A DNA stretch of 64,000 bases from Paractinoplanes pyxinae (GCF_026626335.1 NZ_JAPNTZ010000002.1:124001-188000), one strand, 5' to 3'; positions 1-8,146 are shown, counted from the stretch's first letter. Translations and numbers: made by a program. The notes: generated by a model not told the origin, from the letters alone.

Positions 1-1
1 C

Positions 2-355
2 CTCGACGACGCCGGCGTGCTCGCGCTCGAGTGCGCCGACCAGGCAGTGCTCATCGTGCCGGCCGAGGTGCGCGCCTCCGCCGCGGCGGCCCGGGTGGCC
101 GGCCTGGTGCGGGCTCACCGCGAGGAGCTGTCCCTGGTGGTGCGGGGGCCGGCGCCGGGCCGGCTGCGAGCACGCGACATCGCGTCGGCGCTGGGGCTGC
201 CGCTGATCGGCACGCTGCGGCCCGAGCCGGCGATCTCGCAGCGGATCGAGCACGGCCTGCCGCCGGCCGCCGACGGCAAAGGGCCGCTCGCGCGGCTGTG
301 CCGGCGGGTGGTCAACGACCTGACGCGCGACGGGGCCGTGGCGGTGGCGGCATGA
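2..355 (+). CDS. Ssd/CpaE-like septum-site / pilus-assembly protein (C-terminal part)
   Basis: The reading frame is open from the window edge, so only the last 117 residues are present and the start lies upstream. The segment fits the C-terminal half of a deviant MinD/CpaE-type ATPase (Ssd family, Rv3660c-like): hydrophobic strand AVLIVPAEVRA, then a loop and RARDIASALGLPLIGTLRPE, which matches the usual end of these proteins where a strand names the regulated partner. It overlaps the next gene by 4 bases (ATGA), and that gene is the TadA ATPase, so it is the first visible gene of a tad operon. The family is assigned mainly from context and this short segment, because the Walker motifs are outside the window. 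Confidence 0.7.
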   Translation, partial: LDDAGVLALECADQAVLIVPAEVRASAAAARVAGLVRAHREELSLVVRGPAPGRLRARDIASALGLPLIGTLRPEPAISQRIEHGLPPAADGKGPLARLCRRVVNDLTRDGAVAVAA

Positions 356-1575
356 CGGCGTACGCGGGACTCGGCAGCCGCCTGGCCGCATCGGCGCCGC
401 GCGTCGCCGACCGGGTGCGCCACCAGTTCGCCGTCGACGGCGTCGAAGCGACCCCGGCCGCCGTGGTGCAGGCCGTGCGCAGTGAGTCCACGGCCGCCGT
501 GCTGGGCGACACGGCCGTGCTCCGGCTGGCCGACCGGGTGCACGACCAACTGGTCGGGGCCGGGCCGCTGGCGCCTCTGCTGGCCGATCCGCAGGTGACC
601 GACGTACTGGTGAACGGGCTCGCGGTCTGGGTCGACCGGGGTGCCGGGCTGCAACGGGCACCCGTCGTGCTCGGCGACCTGGAAGAGGTGCGGCGCCTGG
701 CTCAGCGGCTCGCGGCAGCGTGCGGGCGCCGGCTCGACGATGGCCAGCCGTACGCGGACGCCCGCCTGCCCGACGGCACCCGCCTGCACGCCGTGCTGCC
801 CCCGGTGGCGACCGACGGCCCGTACCTGTCGCTGCGCACCTTCCGCCACCGCCCGTTCCGCCTCGACGACCTGGTCGAGCACGGAACCGTCCCGGCCACG
901 GTCGCCCCGGTGCTGGCCGCGATCGTCGCTGCCCGGCTGGCCTACCTGGTCACCGGCGGCACCGGCAGCGGCAAGACGACGCTGTTGGCCACGCTGCTGG
1001 GCATGGTGCCGCCGACCGAGCGGATCGTCCTGGTCGAGGACGCGGCCGAGCTGCGTCCGCTGCACCCGCACGTGGTCGCCCTGCAGTCCCGCACCGCGAA
1101 CGTCGAGGGGGCGGGCGCGATCGGGCTGACCGACCTGGTGCGGCAGGCGCTGCGGATGCGGCCCGACCGGCTGGTCGTGGGGGAGTGCCGCGGTGCCGAG
1201 ATCGTCGACCTGCTGGGCGCGCTCAACACAGGGCACGACGGCGGCGCGGGCACTCTGCACGCCAATGCGCCGGCCGACGTTCCGGCCCGGCTCGAGGCGC
1301 TGGGGTTGCTCGGTGGGCTGCCCCGGGCGGCGCTGCACGCCCAGGTGGTGGCCGCGCTGCAGGTGGTGCTTCAGGTGCGGCGTACGGAACAGGGGCGCGT
1401 CCTCGAGTCGGTCAGCGTGCTGTTGCCGGCCGGTGAGGAGCGGCTGGCGACCGTGGTTCCGGCCTGGCGCCGCTTGCACGGGGCCGGGCCGGGTGCGGCA
1501 GCGCTGGCCCGGATGCTGGCCGTTCGCGGGGTGGGCGCCCCGGCCGTCCTCCGGCCTCCGGTGGTGGCGCCGTGA
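352..1575 (+). CDS. tadA: TadA/CpaF-type secretion ATPase
   Basis: A 407-residue cytoplasmic ATPase that should power assembly or export of Flp-type pilins. Walker A is GGTGSGKT at residues 202-209. The catalytic-glutamate region RPDRLVVGECRG is near 278, followed by a His box (GGAGTLHAN) about 20 residues later, all typical of type II/IV secretion ATPases of the CpaF branch. The N-terminal domain contains the family signature VTDVLVNG near residue 85. The ATG overlaps the preceding stop codon (ATGA) and the stop overlaps the GTG of the TadB-like gene, so translation is coupled. Length is normal for the actinobacterial form (TadA-like / Rv3659c). Confidence 0.93.
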   Translation: MTAYAGLGSRLAASAPRVADRVRHQFAVDGVEATPAAVVQAVRSESTAAVLGDTAVLRLADRVHDQLVGAGPLAPLLADPQVTDVLVNGLAVWVDRGAGLQRAPVVLGDLEEVRRLAQRLAAACGRRLDDGQPYADARLPDGTRLHAVLPPVATDGPYLSLRTFRHRPFRLDDLVEHGTVPATVAPVLAAIVAARLAYLVTGGTGSGKTTLLATLLGMVPPTERIVLVEDAAELRPLHPHVVALQSRTANVEGAGAIGLTDLVRQALRMRPDRLVVGECRGAEIVDLLGALNTGHDGGAGTLHANAPADVPARLEALGLLGGLPRAALHAQVVAALQVVLQVRRTEQGRVLESVSVLLPAGEERLATVVPAWRRLHGAGPGAAALARMLAVRGVGAPAVLRPPVVAP

Positions 1576-2279
1576 CGTGGGGGCCGTTGCTGCTCGTGGT
1601 GGGCGCGTTGGTGGTCGTGCTGCCGATCGGGCGGATCCGGTCGGCGCCACGGGTGTCGGTGGTGGCGCTGGGCCGGCGGGTCGCTGCCTACGCCTCGGTG
1701 GCGCCGAAGCAAGCGCTGGCCGGGGGAATCGCCGGGGCCGGGGTGGTGGGGCTGCTGCTGGGCGGCCCGGTGGCTGCGGCCATCGCCTGCGCGTACGCGG
1801 GGCTCGGGGGCCGGGCCTGGCTGCGGCGGGTGGCTCGCCGGCGGGCGGCGGCGGAACGGTCGGCCGCCCTGGACGCGCTGGCCGGACTGGCGGCCGACCT
1901 GCGGGCGGGGCTGCCGCCGGCCGAGGCCCGGAGCAACGAGGGCGACCGGCTGCGGCGGCTCACGGGTTCGGTGTGGCACCTCGCCGAACGGACCGGGGCG
2001 CCGGCGGCCGATTTGGTCGAGCGGATCGAGGCCGACGCCCGGGCGACCGACCGGGCCGGAGCTGCGGCGGCGGCCCAGGCGGCCGGTGCTCAGGCCACCT
2101 CGATGCTGCTGGCGGCTCTGCCGCTCGCCGGCCTCGGGCTGGGCGTGCTGATGGGGGCCGACCCGTTCCACGTGCTGCTGCGCACGCCTTTGGGTGCGGC
2201 GTGCGGGCTGGCCGCGGTCGTACTGCAGGCGGCCGGCCTGCTGTGGTCCGAGCGCCTGGTCGGCGGGGTGACCCGATGA
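1572..2279 (+). CDS. TadB-like type II secretion F-domain membrane protein
   Basis: 235 residues with several hydrophobic segments: one at the N-terminus (LLLVVGALVVVLPIG), one after residue 50, and two at the C-terminus. These flank a cytoplasmic helical domain (LDALAGLAADLRAGLPPAEA), the arrangement of T2SSF/TadB inner-membrane platform proteins. It starts with a GTG that overlaps the TadA stop. Its last codons (GTGACCCGATGA) run directly into a tandem repeat whose units resemble this gene end. The role, by family, is the membrane platform that couples TadA to pilin assembly, together with the TadC-like protein downstream. It is shorter than many proteobacterial TadB proteins but normal for actinobacteria. 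Confidence 0.85.
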   Translation: MTWGPLLLVVGALVVVLPIGRIRSAPRVSVVALGRRVAAYASVAPKQALAGGIAGAGVVGLLLGGPVAAAIACAYAGLGGRAWLRRVARRRAAAERSAALDALAGLAADLRAGLPPAEARSNEGDRLRRLTGSVWHLAERTGAPAADLVERIEADARATDRAGAAAAAQAAGAQATSMLLAALPLAGLGLGVLMGADPFHVLLRTPLGAACGLAAVVLQAAGLLWSERLVGGVTR

Positions 2280-2361
2280 GCGCGGGCGACGCGATGAGCA
2301 CGGGTGACGCGATGAGCGCGGGCGACGCGATAAGTGCGGGCGACGCGATGAGCGCGGGGTG
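2276..2361 (+). repeat. 18-bp tandem repeat, five copies, at the end of tadB
   Basis: The unit ATGAGCGCGGGCGACGCG is repeated five times with few substitutions (one copy has ATAAGT for ATGAGC). The unit resembles the junction at the end of tadB (GGTGACCCGATGAGC), so the array seems to have grown out of the tadB stop codon. The period is a multiple of three, so any frame passing through it stays open. Confidence 0.85.
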
Positions 2362-2560
2362 TGCGCTGACGGAGTTTCTGCGGGTCGGACGGCCGGGCCG
2401 GGTGCCCTTGCGGGCCTGCTGCGTGGCCGCGCTGCTGGCCGACGGTCGCGGCTGCCCGTCGTGGCCGGTCGGGCGGGCCTCGATCGGCGACCACGAGCCA
2501 GCCGACCGGCACGAAGCAGTCACCGGGCGCGTGCCGGCCACCGAGCAGGCGGCGCTGTGA
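2276..2560 (+). CDS. Doubtful small ORF with MSAGDA repeats between tadB and tadC
   Basis: An open frame of 94 codons begins at an ATG overlapping the tadB stop (ATGA). The first 30 residues are five copies of a hexapeptide close to MSAGDA, encoded by an 18-bp tandem repeat. The remaining 60 residues have no recognisable domain, signal peptide or membrane segment. Tad operons of related bacteria normally go straight from tadB to tadC, so this looks like repeat expansion plus decayed spacer rather than an established gene. It may still be translated by coupling to tadB. Confidence 0.25.
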   Translation: MSAGDAMSTGDAMSAGDAISAGDAMSAGCALTEFLRVGRPGRVPLRACCVAALLADGRGCPSWPVGRASIGDHEPADRHEAVTGRVPATEQAAL

Positions 2561-2588
2561 TGGCCGGCTCGAGTGTGGCGGTGGGGTT

Positions 2589-3329
2589 GTGACGGCTCTG
2601 CTGATCGTGGCGGCGGCGCTGGCTCTGGTTGTTGCCCCAGTGGCCGGCGGGCGGGTGGTGCGCGGCCGGCTGAGGCAGATTCGGGCGGCCTTGTCGTCGT
2701 CCTCGTCGCCCGCCTCGGCCTCGGCTGAGCGGAACGCGCGCCGGACTCGGTGGCTGCTGGCCGTCGGGGCGGGGCTCGCGGTGGCCGGGTTCGTCGGCAC
2801 GTGGTGGGGCGGGCTGCTGGGCGTGGCCGCGGGCGTGGGTGCGGAACGCTTCCTGCGGCGGCGCGAGCCGGCCCGCGTGCGGCAAGAGCGCCGTGCTGCC
2901 GCGGCTGATCTGCCGCTCGGGGCCGACCTGCTGGCGGCCGCGCTCCGGGCGGGCGCCCCGGTCGACGGGGCGGCGGCCGCCGTGGCCGACGCGCTCGACG
3001 GGCCGCTCGGCCTCCGGCTGCGCCGCACCGCGCGCTCGCTCACCCTGGGCGCCGCGCCAGCCGAGGCTTGGGCCCACCTGGCCGAGATTCCGGGCGCCGA
3101 GCGGCTGATCGCGGCAGCCGTCCGTACCAGCGCGAGCGGCGGCGCGCTGGCCGGCGCCCTGGGCCGGCTCGCGGACGACCTGCGGGCCGACCGGGCGGTC
3201 GCCGTCGAGGCGGCCGCCCAGCGGGCCGGCGTGCTCATCGTGCTGCCGCTCGGGCTGTGTTTCCTGCCCGCCTTCCTGCTGGCCGGGCTGGTCCCGGTGC
3301 TGATCGCGGTCCTCGGGGACGTCCTCTGA
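2589..3329 (+). CDS. TadC-like type II secretion F-domain membrane protein
   Basis: 246 residues. An N-terminal hydrophobic helix (LLIVAAALALVVAPVAGG) is followed by a second pair of hydrophobic helices near residues 55-85. A cytoplasmic helical bundle follows, with the T2SSF-like stretch LPLGADLLAAALRAGAPV, then a C-terminal hydrophobic hairpin (VLIVLPLGLCFLPAFLLAGLVP). This is the second F-domain platform protein expected after TadB. The start is a GTG, and the upstream spacer is occupied by the repeat-containing ORF. The neighbours on both sides (TadA/TadB before, pilin-like genes after) support the assignment. Confidence 0.85.
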   Translation: MTALLIVAAALALVVAPVAGGRVVRGRLRQIRAALSSSSSPASASAERNARRTRWLLAVGAGLAVAGFVGTWWGGLLGVAAGVGAERFLRRREPARVRQERRAAAADLPLGADLLAAALRAGAPVDGAAAAVADALDGPLGLRLRRTARSLTLGAAPAEAWAHLAEIPGAERLIAAAVRTSASGGALAGALGRLADDLRADRAVAVEAAAQRAGVLIVLPLGLCFLPAFLLAGLVPVLIAVLGDVL

Positions 3330-3390
3330 CCCGTGGGCCACCACGGCCGGCCGCGGGCCGGTCGTCAATCGGAAACCGAAGGAGAACCAC

Positions 3391-3576
3391 GTGCGCAAAC
3401 TCATCGCGAACCTCGTCCGGCTGCGGGCCGAGGCGGCCGACGCCGGCATGAACACGGCCGAGTACGCCGTCGGCACGCTGGCCGCGGTCGCGTTCGCCGG
3501 AGTGCTCTACAAGGTTGTGACCAGCACCGGCGTCGCCGGGGCGCTGGACGCGGTCATCGACCGGGCGCTGAAGTGA
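3391..3576 (+). CDS. DUF4244 Flp-pilin-like small protein
   Basis: 61 residues starting at GTG, with a strong Shine-Dalgarno (GAAGGAGA) 7-8 bases upstream. The protein has a basic N-terminus, then AGMNTAEYAVGTLAAVAFAG, the DUF4244 signature. A Glu five residues after the likely processing Gly-Met is followed by one hydrophobic helix, as in Flp pilins. It is probably the major structural subunit of the pilus or pseudopilus built by the upstream platform. Its stop overlaps the next GTG (GTGA). The cleavage site after AG is inferred from the pilin pattern. Confidence 0.88.
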   Translation: MRKLIANLVRLRAEAADAGMNTAEYAVGTLAAVAFAGVLYKVVTSTGVAGALDAVIDRALK

Positions 3577-3932
3577 CCCGGCGCCGGTGGCCCGGCCGCG
3601 ACCGGGGTGCGTTCACGGCCGAGCTCGCGGCCGGGCTGCCGGCGCTCATGCTGCTGCTGGCGGCCGGGCTGGGCGCCGTCTCGGCCGTGGCCACCAAGGG
3701 CCAGTGCGTGGACGCCGCCCGCGAGGCCGCGCTGGCCGAGGCCCGCGGCGATTCCGGTGCGGCGGCCGGGGAGCGGGTCGCTCCGCCCGGCGCCGAGGTC
3801 GAGATCGGCGGTGACAGCGATGTCGTCACGGCCCGGGTCCGGGCGCGGCTGCGGGTGCTGGGGGCCAACCTGTCGGTGATCACCGTTGAGGGCACGGCCA
3901 CCGCCGCGCGTGAGCCTGAGGCGGTGCTGTGA
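3573..3932 (+). CDS. TadE-like minor pilin
   Basis: 119 residues. The N-terminus DRGAFTAELAAGLPALMLLL has the TadE pattern: a short charged lead, then (F)TAE and a single hydrophobic helix. A small extracytoplasmic beta-rich domain ends in a conserved GTATA stretch. The GTG start overlaps the stop of the DUF4244 gene, and the stop overlaps the next start, so the three pilin-like genes are translationally coupled. By family it is a pseudopilin-like minor component incorporated into, or priming, the Flp-type structure. Confidence 0.82.
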   Translation: MTRRRWPGRDRGAFTAELAAGLPALMLLLAAGLGAVSAVATKGQCVDAAREAALAEARGDSGAAAGERVAPPGAEVEIGGDSDVVTARVRARLRVLGANLSVITVEGTATAAREPEAVL

Positions 3933-4456
3933 AACCGTGCGCCGCCCGCCGGCGCAGAGCATCGGGAAGCCGGGCCGGGCGCGGAGCAGCGGGAAGCCGG
4001 GCCAGGCGCGGAGCATCGGGAAGCCGGGCCGGGCGCGGAGCAGCGGGAAGCCGGGCCGGGCGCGGAGCAGCGGGAAGCCGGGCTGGGCGGGATCGCGGTG
4101 CGGCGACGATTCTGGTGCTGGCGTTCGGGCTGTTCCTGACCGTGGCCGGGGTGGCGGCGGCCGGCGTCGGCACGGCGCGCGTCGGGCGGCACGAGGCCCG
4201 CACGGCGGCCGACCTGGGTGCGCTGGCGGGCGCGGCCAAGGCGATCTACGGGCCCGAGGTCGCCTGCGCGCGGGCCGGGCAGTTGGTCGCGGCCAACCAC
4301 GGCCGCCTGGCGTCGTGCGTGGTCGAGGGTCTCGACGTGGTGGTGCGGGCCGAAGTCGCCGTGCCTGGCCTGGGACGCCGAGCCGTGGCTACCGCTCGGG
4401 CCGGGCCGGTCTACGCGATGGCACCCGTGGTGGAGCAGCGGTCGATAACCTCCTGA
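3929..4456 (+). CDS. Rv3654c-type TadE/TadG-like protein with repeat-expanded N-terminus
   Basis: 175 residues. From about residue 54 it matches the Rv3654c family: DRGAATILVLAFGLFLTVAG (signal-anchor helix), then EARTAADLGALAGAAKAIYG with paired cysteines (EVACARAG, LASCVVEG). The first 50 residues are unusual: an Arg/Gly/Ser-rich stretch made of about five 9-residue repeats (near SGSRAGRGA), encoded by a 27-bp tandem repeat. Related proteins lack this, so it is an in-frame insertion between the start codon and the mature protein. It should change the charge of the cytoplasmic N-terminus. An internal start nearer the helix is not obvious. Confidence 0.78.
   Translation: MKPCAARRRRASGSRAGRGAAGSRARRGASGSRAGRGAAGSRAGRGAAGSRAGRDRGAATILVLAFGLFLTVAGVAAAGVGTARVGRHEARTAADLGALAGAAKAIYGPEVACARAGQLVAANHGRLASCVVEGLDVVVRAEVAVPGLGRRAVATARAGPVYAMAPVVEQRSITS
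3957..4093 (+). repeat. 27-bp tandem repeat, five copies, inside the TadE-like gene
   Basis: A 27-bp unit (core GGGAAGCCGGGCCGGGCG) occurs five times head to tail with about 1-4 differences per copy, the last copy being the most diverged. The period keeps the reading frame and adds about 45 residues to the protein. It is the second in-phase repeat in the same operon. Confidence 0.88.
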
Positions 4457-4457
4457 G

Positions 4458-4691
4458 GTGACTGAGCGCATGCGCAGGGTGATCGAGTTGGGTGAGTGGC
4501 ACGCCGAGTGGTCCGCGAAGTGGGCGGCCGAGTTCCACCCGGAGCACCATCTGCGCGATGCGCTTCTCGAGGCGCCGCCGGAGGCTCGGCAGGAGTTCTT
4601 CGAGCGGGCCGACCGGATTCTGGGCCTAGGCCGCAGAACGCAGGGCGGCCAGGACGGTGTCGAGGACCTGGACGGCGCCCGGCTTGTGTAG
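4458..4691 (+). CDS. Small hypothetical protein (77 aa)
   Basis: I do not recognise this family. The frame starts at a GTG just after the last tad gene (an ATG at 4470 is an alternative) and gives a charged, helical protein with several Trp and His residues (GEWHAEWSAKWAAEFHPEHH). Its end overlaps the convergent helicase gene by 66 bases, so the last 20 residues may be chance. The composition of the first 55 residues looks like a real protein. There is no signal peptide or membrane segment. Confidence 0.4.
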   Translation: MTERMRRVIELGEWHAEWSAKWAAEFHPEHHLRDALLEAPPEARQEFFERADRILGLGRRTQGGQDGVEDLDGARLV

Positions 4692-6947
4692 CGGGTTGTT
4701 GCCGTTGCCGCATTTGGGGGACTGGACGCACGACGGGCAGCCGGACTCGCAGCCGCAGGCCGCGATCGCCTCGCGGGTGGCGGCCAGCCAGGCGGACGCG
4801 GTGGCGTAGGCGCGTTCGGCGAAGCCCGCGCCGCCCGGGTGGCCGTCGTACACGAAGACCGTGGGGGCTTCGGTATCGACGTGGTTGGCCGTGGACAGGC
4901 CGCCGATGTCCCAGCGGTCGCACGTGGCCATCAGCGGGAGCAGCCCGATCGCGGCGTGCTCGGCGGCGTGCAGGGCCCCCGGCACATCCGGCGGCTCCAC
5001 CCCGGCCGCTTCCAGCGCGCGCGGCGTGACGGTGAACCAGACGGCGACCGTACGCAGTTCGCGCACCGGCAGGTCGAGCGGCTTGGTGTCGATCACCTCG
5101 CCCGAGCCGAGCCGGCGCCGCTGGTACGACACGACCTGGCTGGTCACCTCGACGTCGCCCAGATAGAGGCCGACCGGGCCGGCGTCCACGTGGGAGCGCA
5201 CGCCCAGCACCGACACGTCGGTGACGTCGCGGGCGTGGGTCGACCAGTCCGGGTCGGCCCGGTGCACGAGCGCGACCGCGTCGTCCAGGTCGAGCTGGTC
5301 GACCAGGTGGCTCACGCCCTGATGCAGATAGACCGCCCCGGTGTGCAGCATGAAGTGCGACGACGCCTGGTCGACCGTGCCGAGCAGCCGCCCGGTGGCC
5401 GATTCGACCACCGAGACCGGGGCCCCGCCGGCCCCGCGCAGGTCGACGTCGGGCCGCCCGGGATGCGTCCAGTACCAGCCCGACGGCCGCTTGCGCAGCG
5501 CGCCCGAGGCGGTCAGCCCGTCGACGGCCGCGCGCGCTGCCTCGCCGCCGAAGAGCTCCAGGTCGTCGGCCCGCAGGGGTGCTTCGGAGGCCGCGCAGCA
5601 GAGTTGCGGTCCCAGCACGTACGGGTTGGCCGGGTCGAGCACGGTCACCTCGACCGGCCGCCCGAACAGCGCCGACGGGTGGTGCACCAGATAGGTGTCG
5701 AGCGGGTCGTCCCGGGCGATCAGCACCGCCAGCGCCTCGCCGCCGGCCCGGCCCGCCCGCCCGGCCTGCTGCCACAGCGACGCCCGGGTGCCCGGATAAC
5801 CGCAGATCAGCACCGCGTCCAGCCCGACCAGGTCGACGCCCAGCTCGAGCGCGTTGGTCGAGGCCAGTGCCAGCAGCTCGCCCGAGAGCAGGGCCCGCTC
5901 AATCTGGCGGCGGTCTTCCTTCAGGTAGCCGGCGCGGTAGGCGGCCACCCGATCGCCGAGGCCCGGCACCGCCTCGTCGAGGCTGCGCTTGGTCATGGTG
6001 GCCACCACCTCGGCCCCGCGCCGGGAGCGGATGAAGGCCAGGGTGCGGGTGCCGGCGGCGACCGCGTCGGCCAGGAGGTCGGCCGTCTCACTGAGCGCGG
6101 ATCGGCGTACCTCGGGAAGGTCTTCGTCAAGCGGATCGGCGGGGAGCAGCGGCGGCTCCCAGAGCGCGAACGTCGTCGCCCCGCGCGGGGAGGCGTCGGT
6201 GGTCACGGCCGTCACCGGCAGACCCGTCAGGCGGGATGCCGCGTCGGCCGGATCGCCCGACGTGGCCGAGGCCAGCACGAAGGTGGGCGAACCGCCGTAG
6301 CGCGCGGCCAGGCGCCGCAGCCGGCGCAGGACATGCGCGACGTGCGAGCCGAACACCCCCCGGTAGGCGTGGCACTCGTCGATCACCACGTACGACAGCC
6401 GGCGCAGGAAGGTTCCCCAGCGCGCGTGGCCGGGCAGCAGGGCGTGGTGGAGCATGTCGGGGTTGGTCAGCACCAGCCGGGAGTGCTGCCGGATCCACTC
6501 CCGCTCCTCGCGTGAGGTGTCACCGTCGTACGTGGCCGGGCGCACCCCGTCGAGCCCGAGTCTCGCCACCGCGCGCAGTTGGTCGGCCGCGAGCGCCTTC
6601 GTCGGTGAGAGGTAGAGCGCCGTCGCGCGCTCGTCGTCGAGCAGCCGCGACAGCACCGGCAGTTGGTAGGCGAGCGACTTGCCGGACGCCGTGCCGGTGG
6701 CCACCACGACATGGGTGCCCTCGGCCGCCAGCGACGCCGCGGTGGCCTGGTGTTCCCACGGGCGCGTGATTCCGTGATCGTTCAGGGCGGCCACCACCGT
6801 CGGCGAGGCCCACGACGGCCATGGCACAGCGTGACCCAAACGAGCCGGGATCCGCTCGACATGGGTGATGGGGGAGGCCGACGTTCGCGCCTGCAACCGG
6901 TGGAGCAACTCGGCGGGGCTGTAGGCGGTCGACGTCACGCCCAGCAC
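4626..6947 (-). CDS. DEAD/DEAH-box helicase, MrfA/YprA type with DUF1998 Cys cluster
   Basis: A 773-residue superfamily 2 helicase starting at GTG. Motif I is ATGTASGKS (83-91) and motif II is DECH (190-193). A SAT motif III (LASATSGDP) follows, and the helicase C domain ends with QQAGRAGRAG. The C-terminal DUF1998 region carries Cys at 731, 733, 737, 740 and 746 (CGCESGCPSC, then KCGNGN), the zinc-binding cluster of MrfA, which in Bacillus subtilis acts in mitomycin-damage repair as a 3'-5' helicase. The conserved neighbourhood next to bldG is known in Streptomyces. It is divergent from bldG, with about 130 bp between the starts. Confidence 0.93.
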   Translation of the reverse strand: MLGVTSTAYSPAELLHRLQARTSASPITHVERIPARLGHAVPWPSWASPTVVAALNDHGITRPWEHQATAASLAAEGTHVVVATGTASGKSLAYQLPVLSRLLDDERATALYLSPTKALAADQLRAVARLGLDGVRPATYDGDTSREEREWIRQHSRLVLTNPDMLHHALLPGHARWGTFLRRLSYVVIDECHAYRGVFGSHVAHVLRRLRRLAARYGGSPTFVLASATSGDPADAASRLTGLPVTAVTTDASPRGATTFALWEPPLLPADPLDEDLPEVRRSALSETADLLADAVAAGTRTLAFIRSRRGAEVVATMTKRSLDEAVPGLGDRVAAYRAGYLKEDRRQIERALLSGELLALASTNALELGVDLVGLDAVLICGYPGTRASLWQQAGRAGRAGGEALAVLIARDDPLDTYLVHHPSALFGRPVEVTVLDPANPYVLGPQLCCAASEAPLRADDLELFGGEAARAAVDGLTASGALRKRPSGWYWTHPGRPDVDLRGAGGAPVSVVESATGRLLGTVDQASSHFMLHTGAVYLHQGVSHLVDQLDLDDAVALVHRADPDWSTHARDVTDVSVLGVRSHVDAGPVGLYLGDVEVTSQVVSYQRRRLGSGEVIDTKPLDLPVRELRTVAVWFTVTPRALEAAGVEPPDVPGALHAAEHAAIGLLPLMATCDRWDIGGLSTANHVDTEAPTVFVYDGHPGGAGFAERAYATASAWLAATREAIAACGCESGCPSCVQSPKCGNGNNPLHKPGAVQVLDTVLAALRSAA

Positions 6948-7080
6948 TGTGACACCGGAATGGGGCGAACCTCAAACGGGTACGACGGTGGAGCCGGACG
7001 GCGGCCCGATAGCGGGCGATGGTTAGATTCGCTGGGGAGATCGGCCGTCGGATCAAAGGCCCCCGCAGGGAGGAGGAGCG

Positions 7081-7437
7081 ATGGAGCTGTCCCTTGCGAC
7101 CCGGACCGTCGACGAGCACACGGTGCTCGAGGTGGGTGGCGAGGTCGACGTCTACACGGCTCCGAGGCTGCGCGAGCGCCTTGTCGAGCTGGTCGACTCC
7201 GGGGTGCGCAGCGTCGTCGTCGACCTGGGCGGTGTCGAGTTCCTCGACTCCACGGGCCTGGGTGTGCTGGTCGGCGCGATGAAGCGACTGCGGGTGGCGA
7301 ACGGGCGGTTCAGCCTCGTCTGCTCCAAGGAAGCCCTCCTCAAGATTTTCCGGATCACGGCGCTCGACCAGGTGTTCCCGATCTTCCCCACGATCGAGGC
7401 GGCGACCCGAGGCAGCGACGACAGCGCGCTTTCGTGA
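7081..7437 (+). CDS. bldG: Anti-sigma factor antagonist BldG (STAS domain)
   Basis: 118 residues, almost entirely a STAS domain. The phosphorylatable serine lies in the motif [14 protein letters not shown] (Ser57), as in SpoIIAA and BldG. A purine-rich ribosome site (GGGAGGAGGAGCG) ends just before the ATG. In Streptomyces BldG is needed for aerial growth and antibiotic production and is switched by phosphorylation by an anti-sigma kinase. The kinase-like gene follows with a TGATG overlap, so the pair is coupled. Order and neighbours match the Streptomyces bldG locus. Confidence 0.93.
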   Translation: MELSLATRTVDEHTVLEVGGEVDVYTAPRLRERLVELVDSGVRSVVVDLGGVEFLDSTGLGVLVGAMKRLRVANGRFSLVCSKEALLKIFRITALDQVFPIFPTIEAATRGSDDSALS

Positions 7438-7874
7438 TGGCGACGGTTCGGCTGTCCTTCTCGCCCGCTCCCGTGCATGTGCGCACGGCCCGGCTGGTCG
7501 GCGTCGCGGTGGCCCGGCGGGCCGGCGTCGCCGAGGAACTGCTGGACGAGGTCCGGCTGGCCATCGGTGAGGCCTGCACCCGGGCGGTCGCCCTGCACAA
7601 CCAGTACGGCCTGGCCGACCTGGTGACCGTCGAAATGTCTGATTCGGACGCGTACACCGTACGGGTCATCGACCACGCCCCGATCGAGGCGAGCGTCGGC
7701 CTGACCAAGTTGCCGCCGGACGAGCTGGCCGACGAGTCCCTCACCGAGGACGCGCTCACGACCGGCGTCGGTTTCGCGCTTCTCGCCGGATTCGTCGATG
7801 ACCTGCAGGTCCGCCCGGTCGATGACGGTCCGGGCACCGAGGTCCGGATGGTGTGGCCCGTCCAGCGTCGCTGA
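7437..7874 (+). CDS. Anti-sigma regulatory factor / serine kinase partner of BldG
   Basis: 145 residues. It has the GHKL-fold ATPase pattern of SpoIIAB/RsbW proteins: a helix with an N-box-like segment (LDEVRLAIGEACTRAVALHN), a D-box (VRVIDHAP) and a glycine-rich lid (LTTGVGFALLAGFVDD). The N box has EACTRAV where classical kinases have E(A)xxNA(I), so the Mg-binding Asn is not in its usual position. The known bldG-linked protein of Streptomyces is also atypical. The ATG overlaps the bldG stop codon. It probably binds a sigma factor and is released by unphosphorylated BldG. Kinase activity is uncertain. Confidence 0.85.
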   Translation: MATVRLSFSPAPVHVRTARLVGVAVARRAGVAEELLDEVRLAIGEACTRAVALHNQYGLADLVTVEMSDSDAYTVRVIDHAPIEASVGLTKLPPDELADESLTEDALTTGVGFALLAGFVDDLQVRPVDDGPGTEVRMVWPVQRR

Positions 7875-8010
7875 GACGCTCAAAACAAATTGGACAAATC
7901 CGCGACGATATCAACCGGCATCAATACCCAGACATCCGGCTGCTAACACAGCGGCAAACATCACCACGACACGGCTGAACTCAGGTGTGACCATCACCAC
8001 CATCGGCCGA

Positions 8011-8061
8011 TACAGTACGCGAGTTATCAGCTACTGCTCCTGGTCCCGCGGCCGCGGGACC
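8011..8061 (+). promoter_or_regulatory. hppA leader: -10-like TACAGT and a perfect 20-bp palindrome
   Basis: The 272-bp gap before hppA contains a -10-like TACAGT (8011-8016) with a weak TGTGAC 19 bp upstream. At 8042-8061 lies a perfect palindrome with half-site GGTCCCGCGG. No terminator-like T-run follows. The palindrome could be an operator or a structured 5' leader about 85 bp before the ATG. Upstream of the promoter the spacer (7880-7990) is noticeably AT-richer and shows no gene. Confidence 0.45.
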
Positions 8062-8146
8062 CAGTTGTCGTCTCCCCTTGGACGGGGATGCGCCCGCCGG
8101 TGCCGTCCGCCGGAACCGGGCGCGGTCGGTGTACAGGAGGACATTG

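Noticed and set aside
31..351. In-frame extension of the TadA-like gene upstream of ATG 352
   Set aside because: The sequence is Arg/Ala-rich shadow coding of the Ssd-like gene in another frame; TadA homology starts after 352 and the ATGA overlap is typical.
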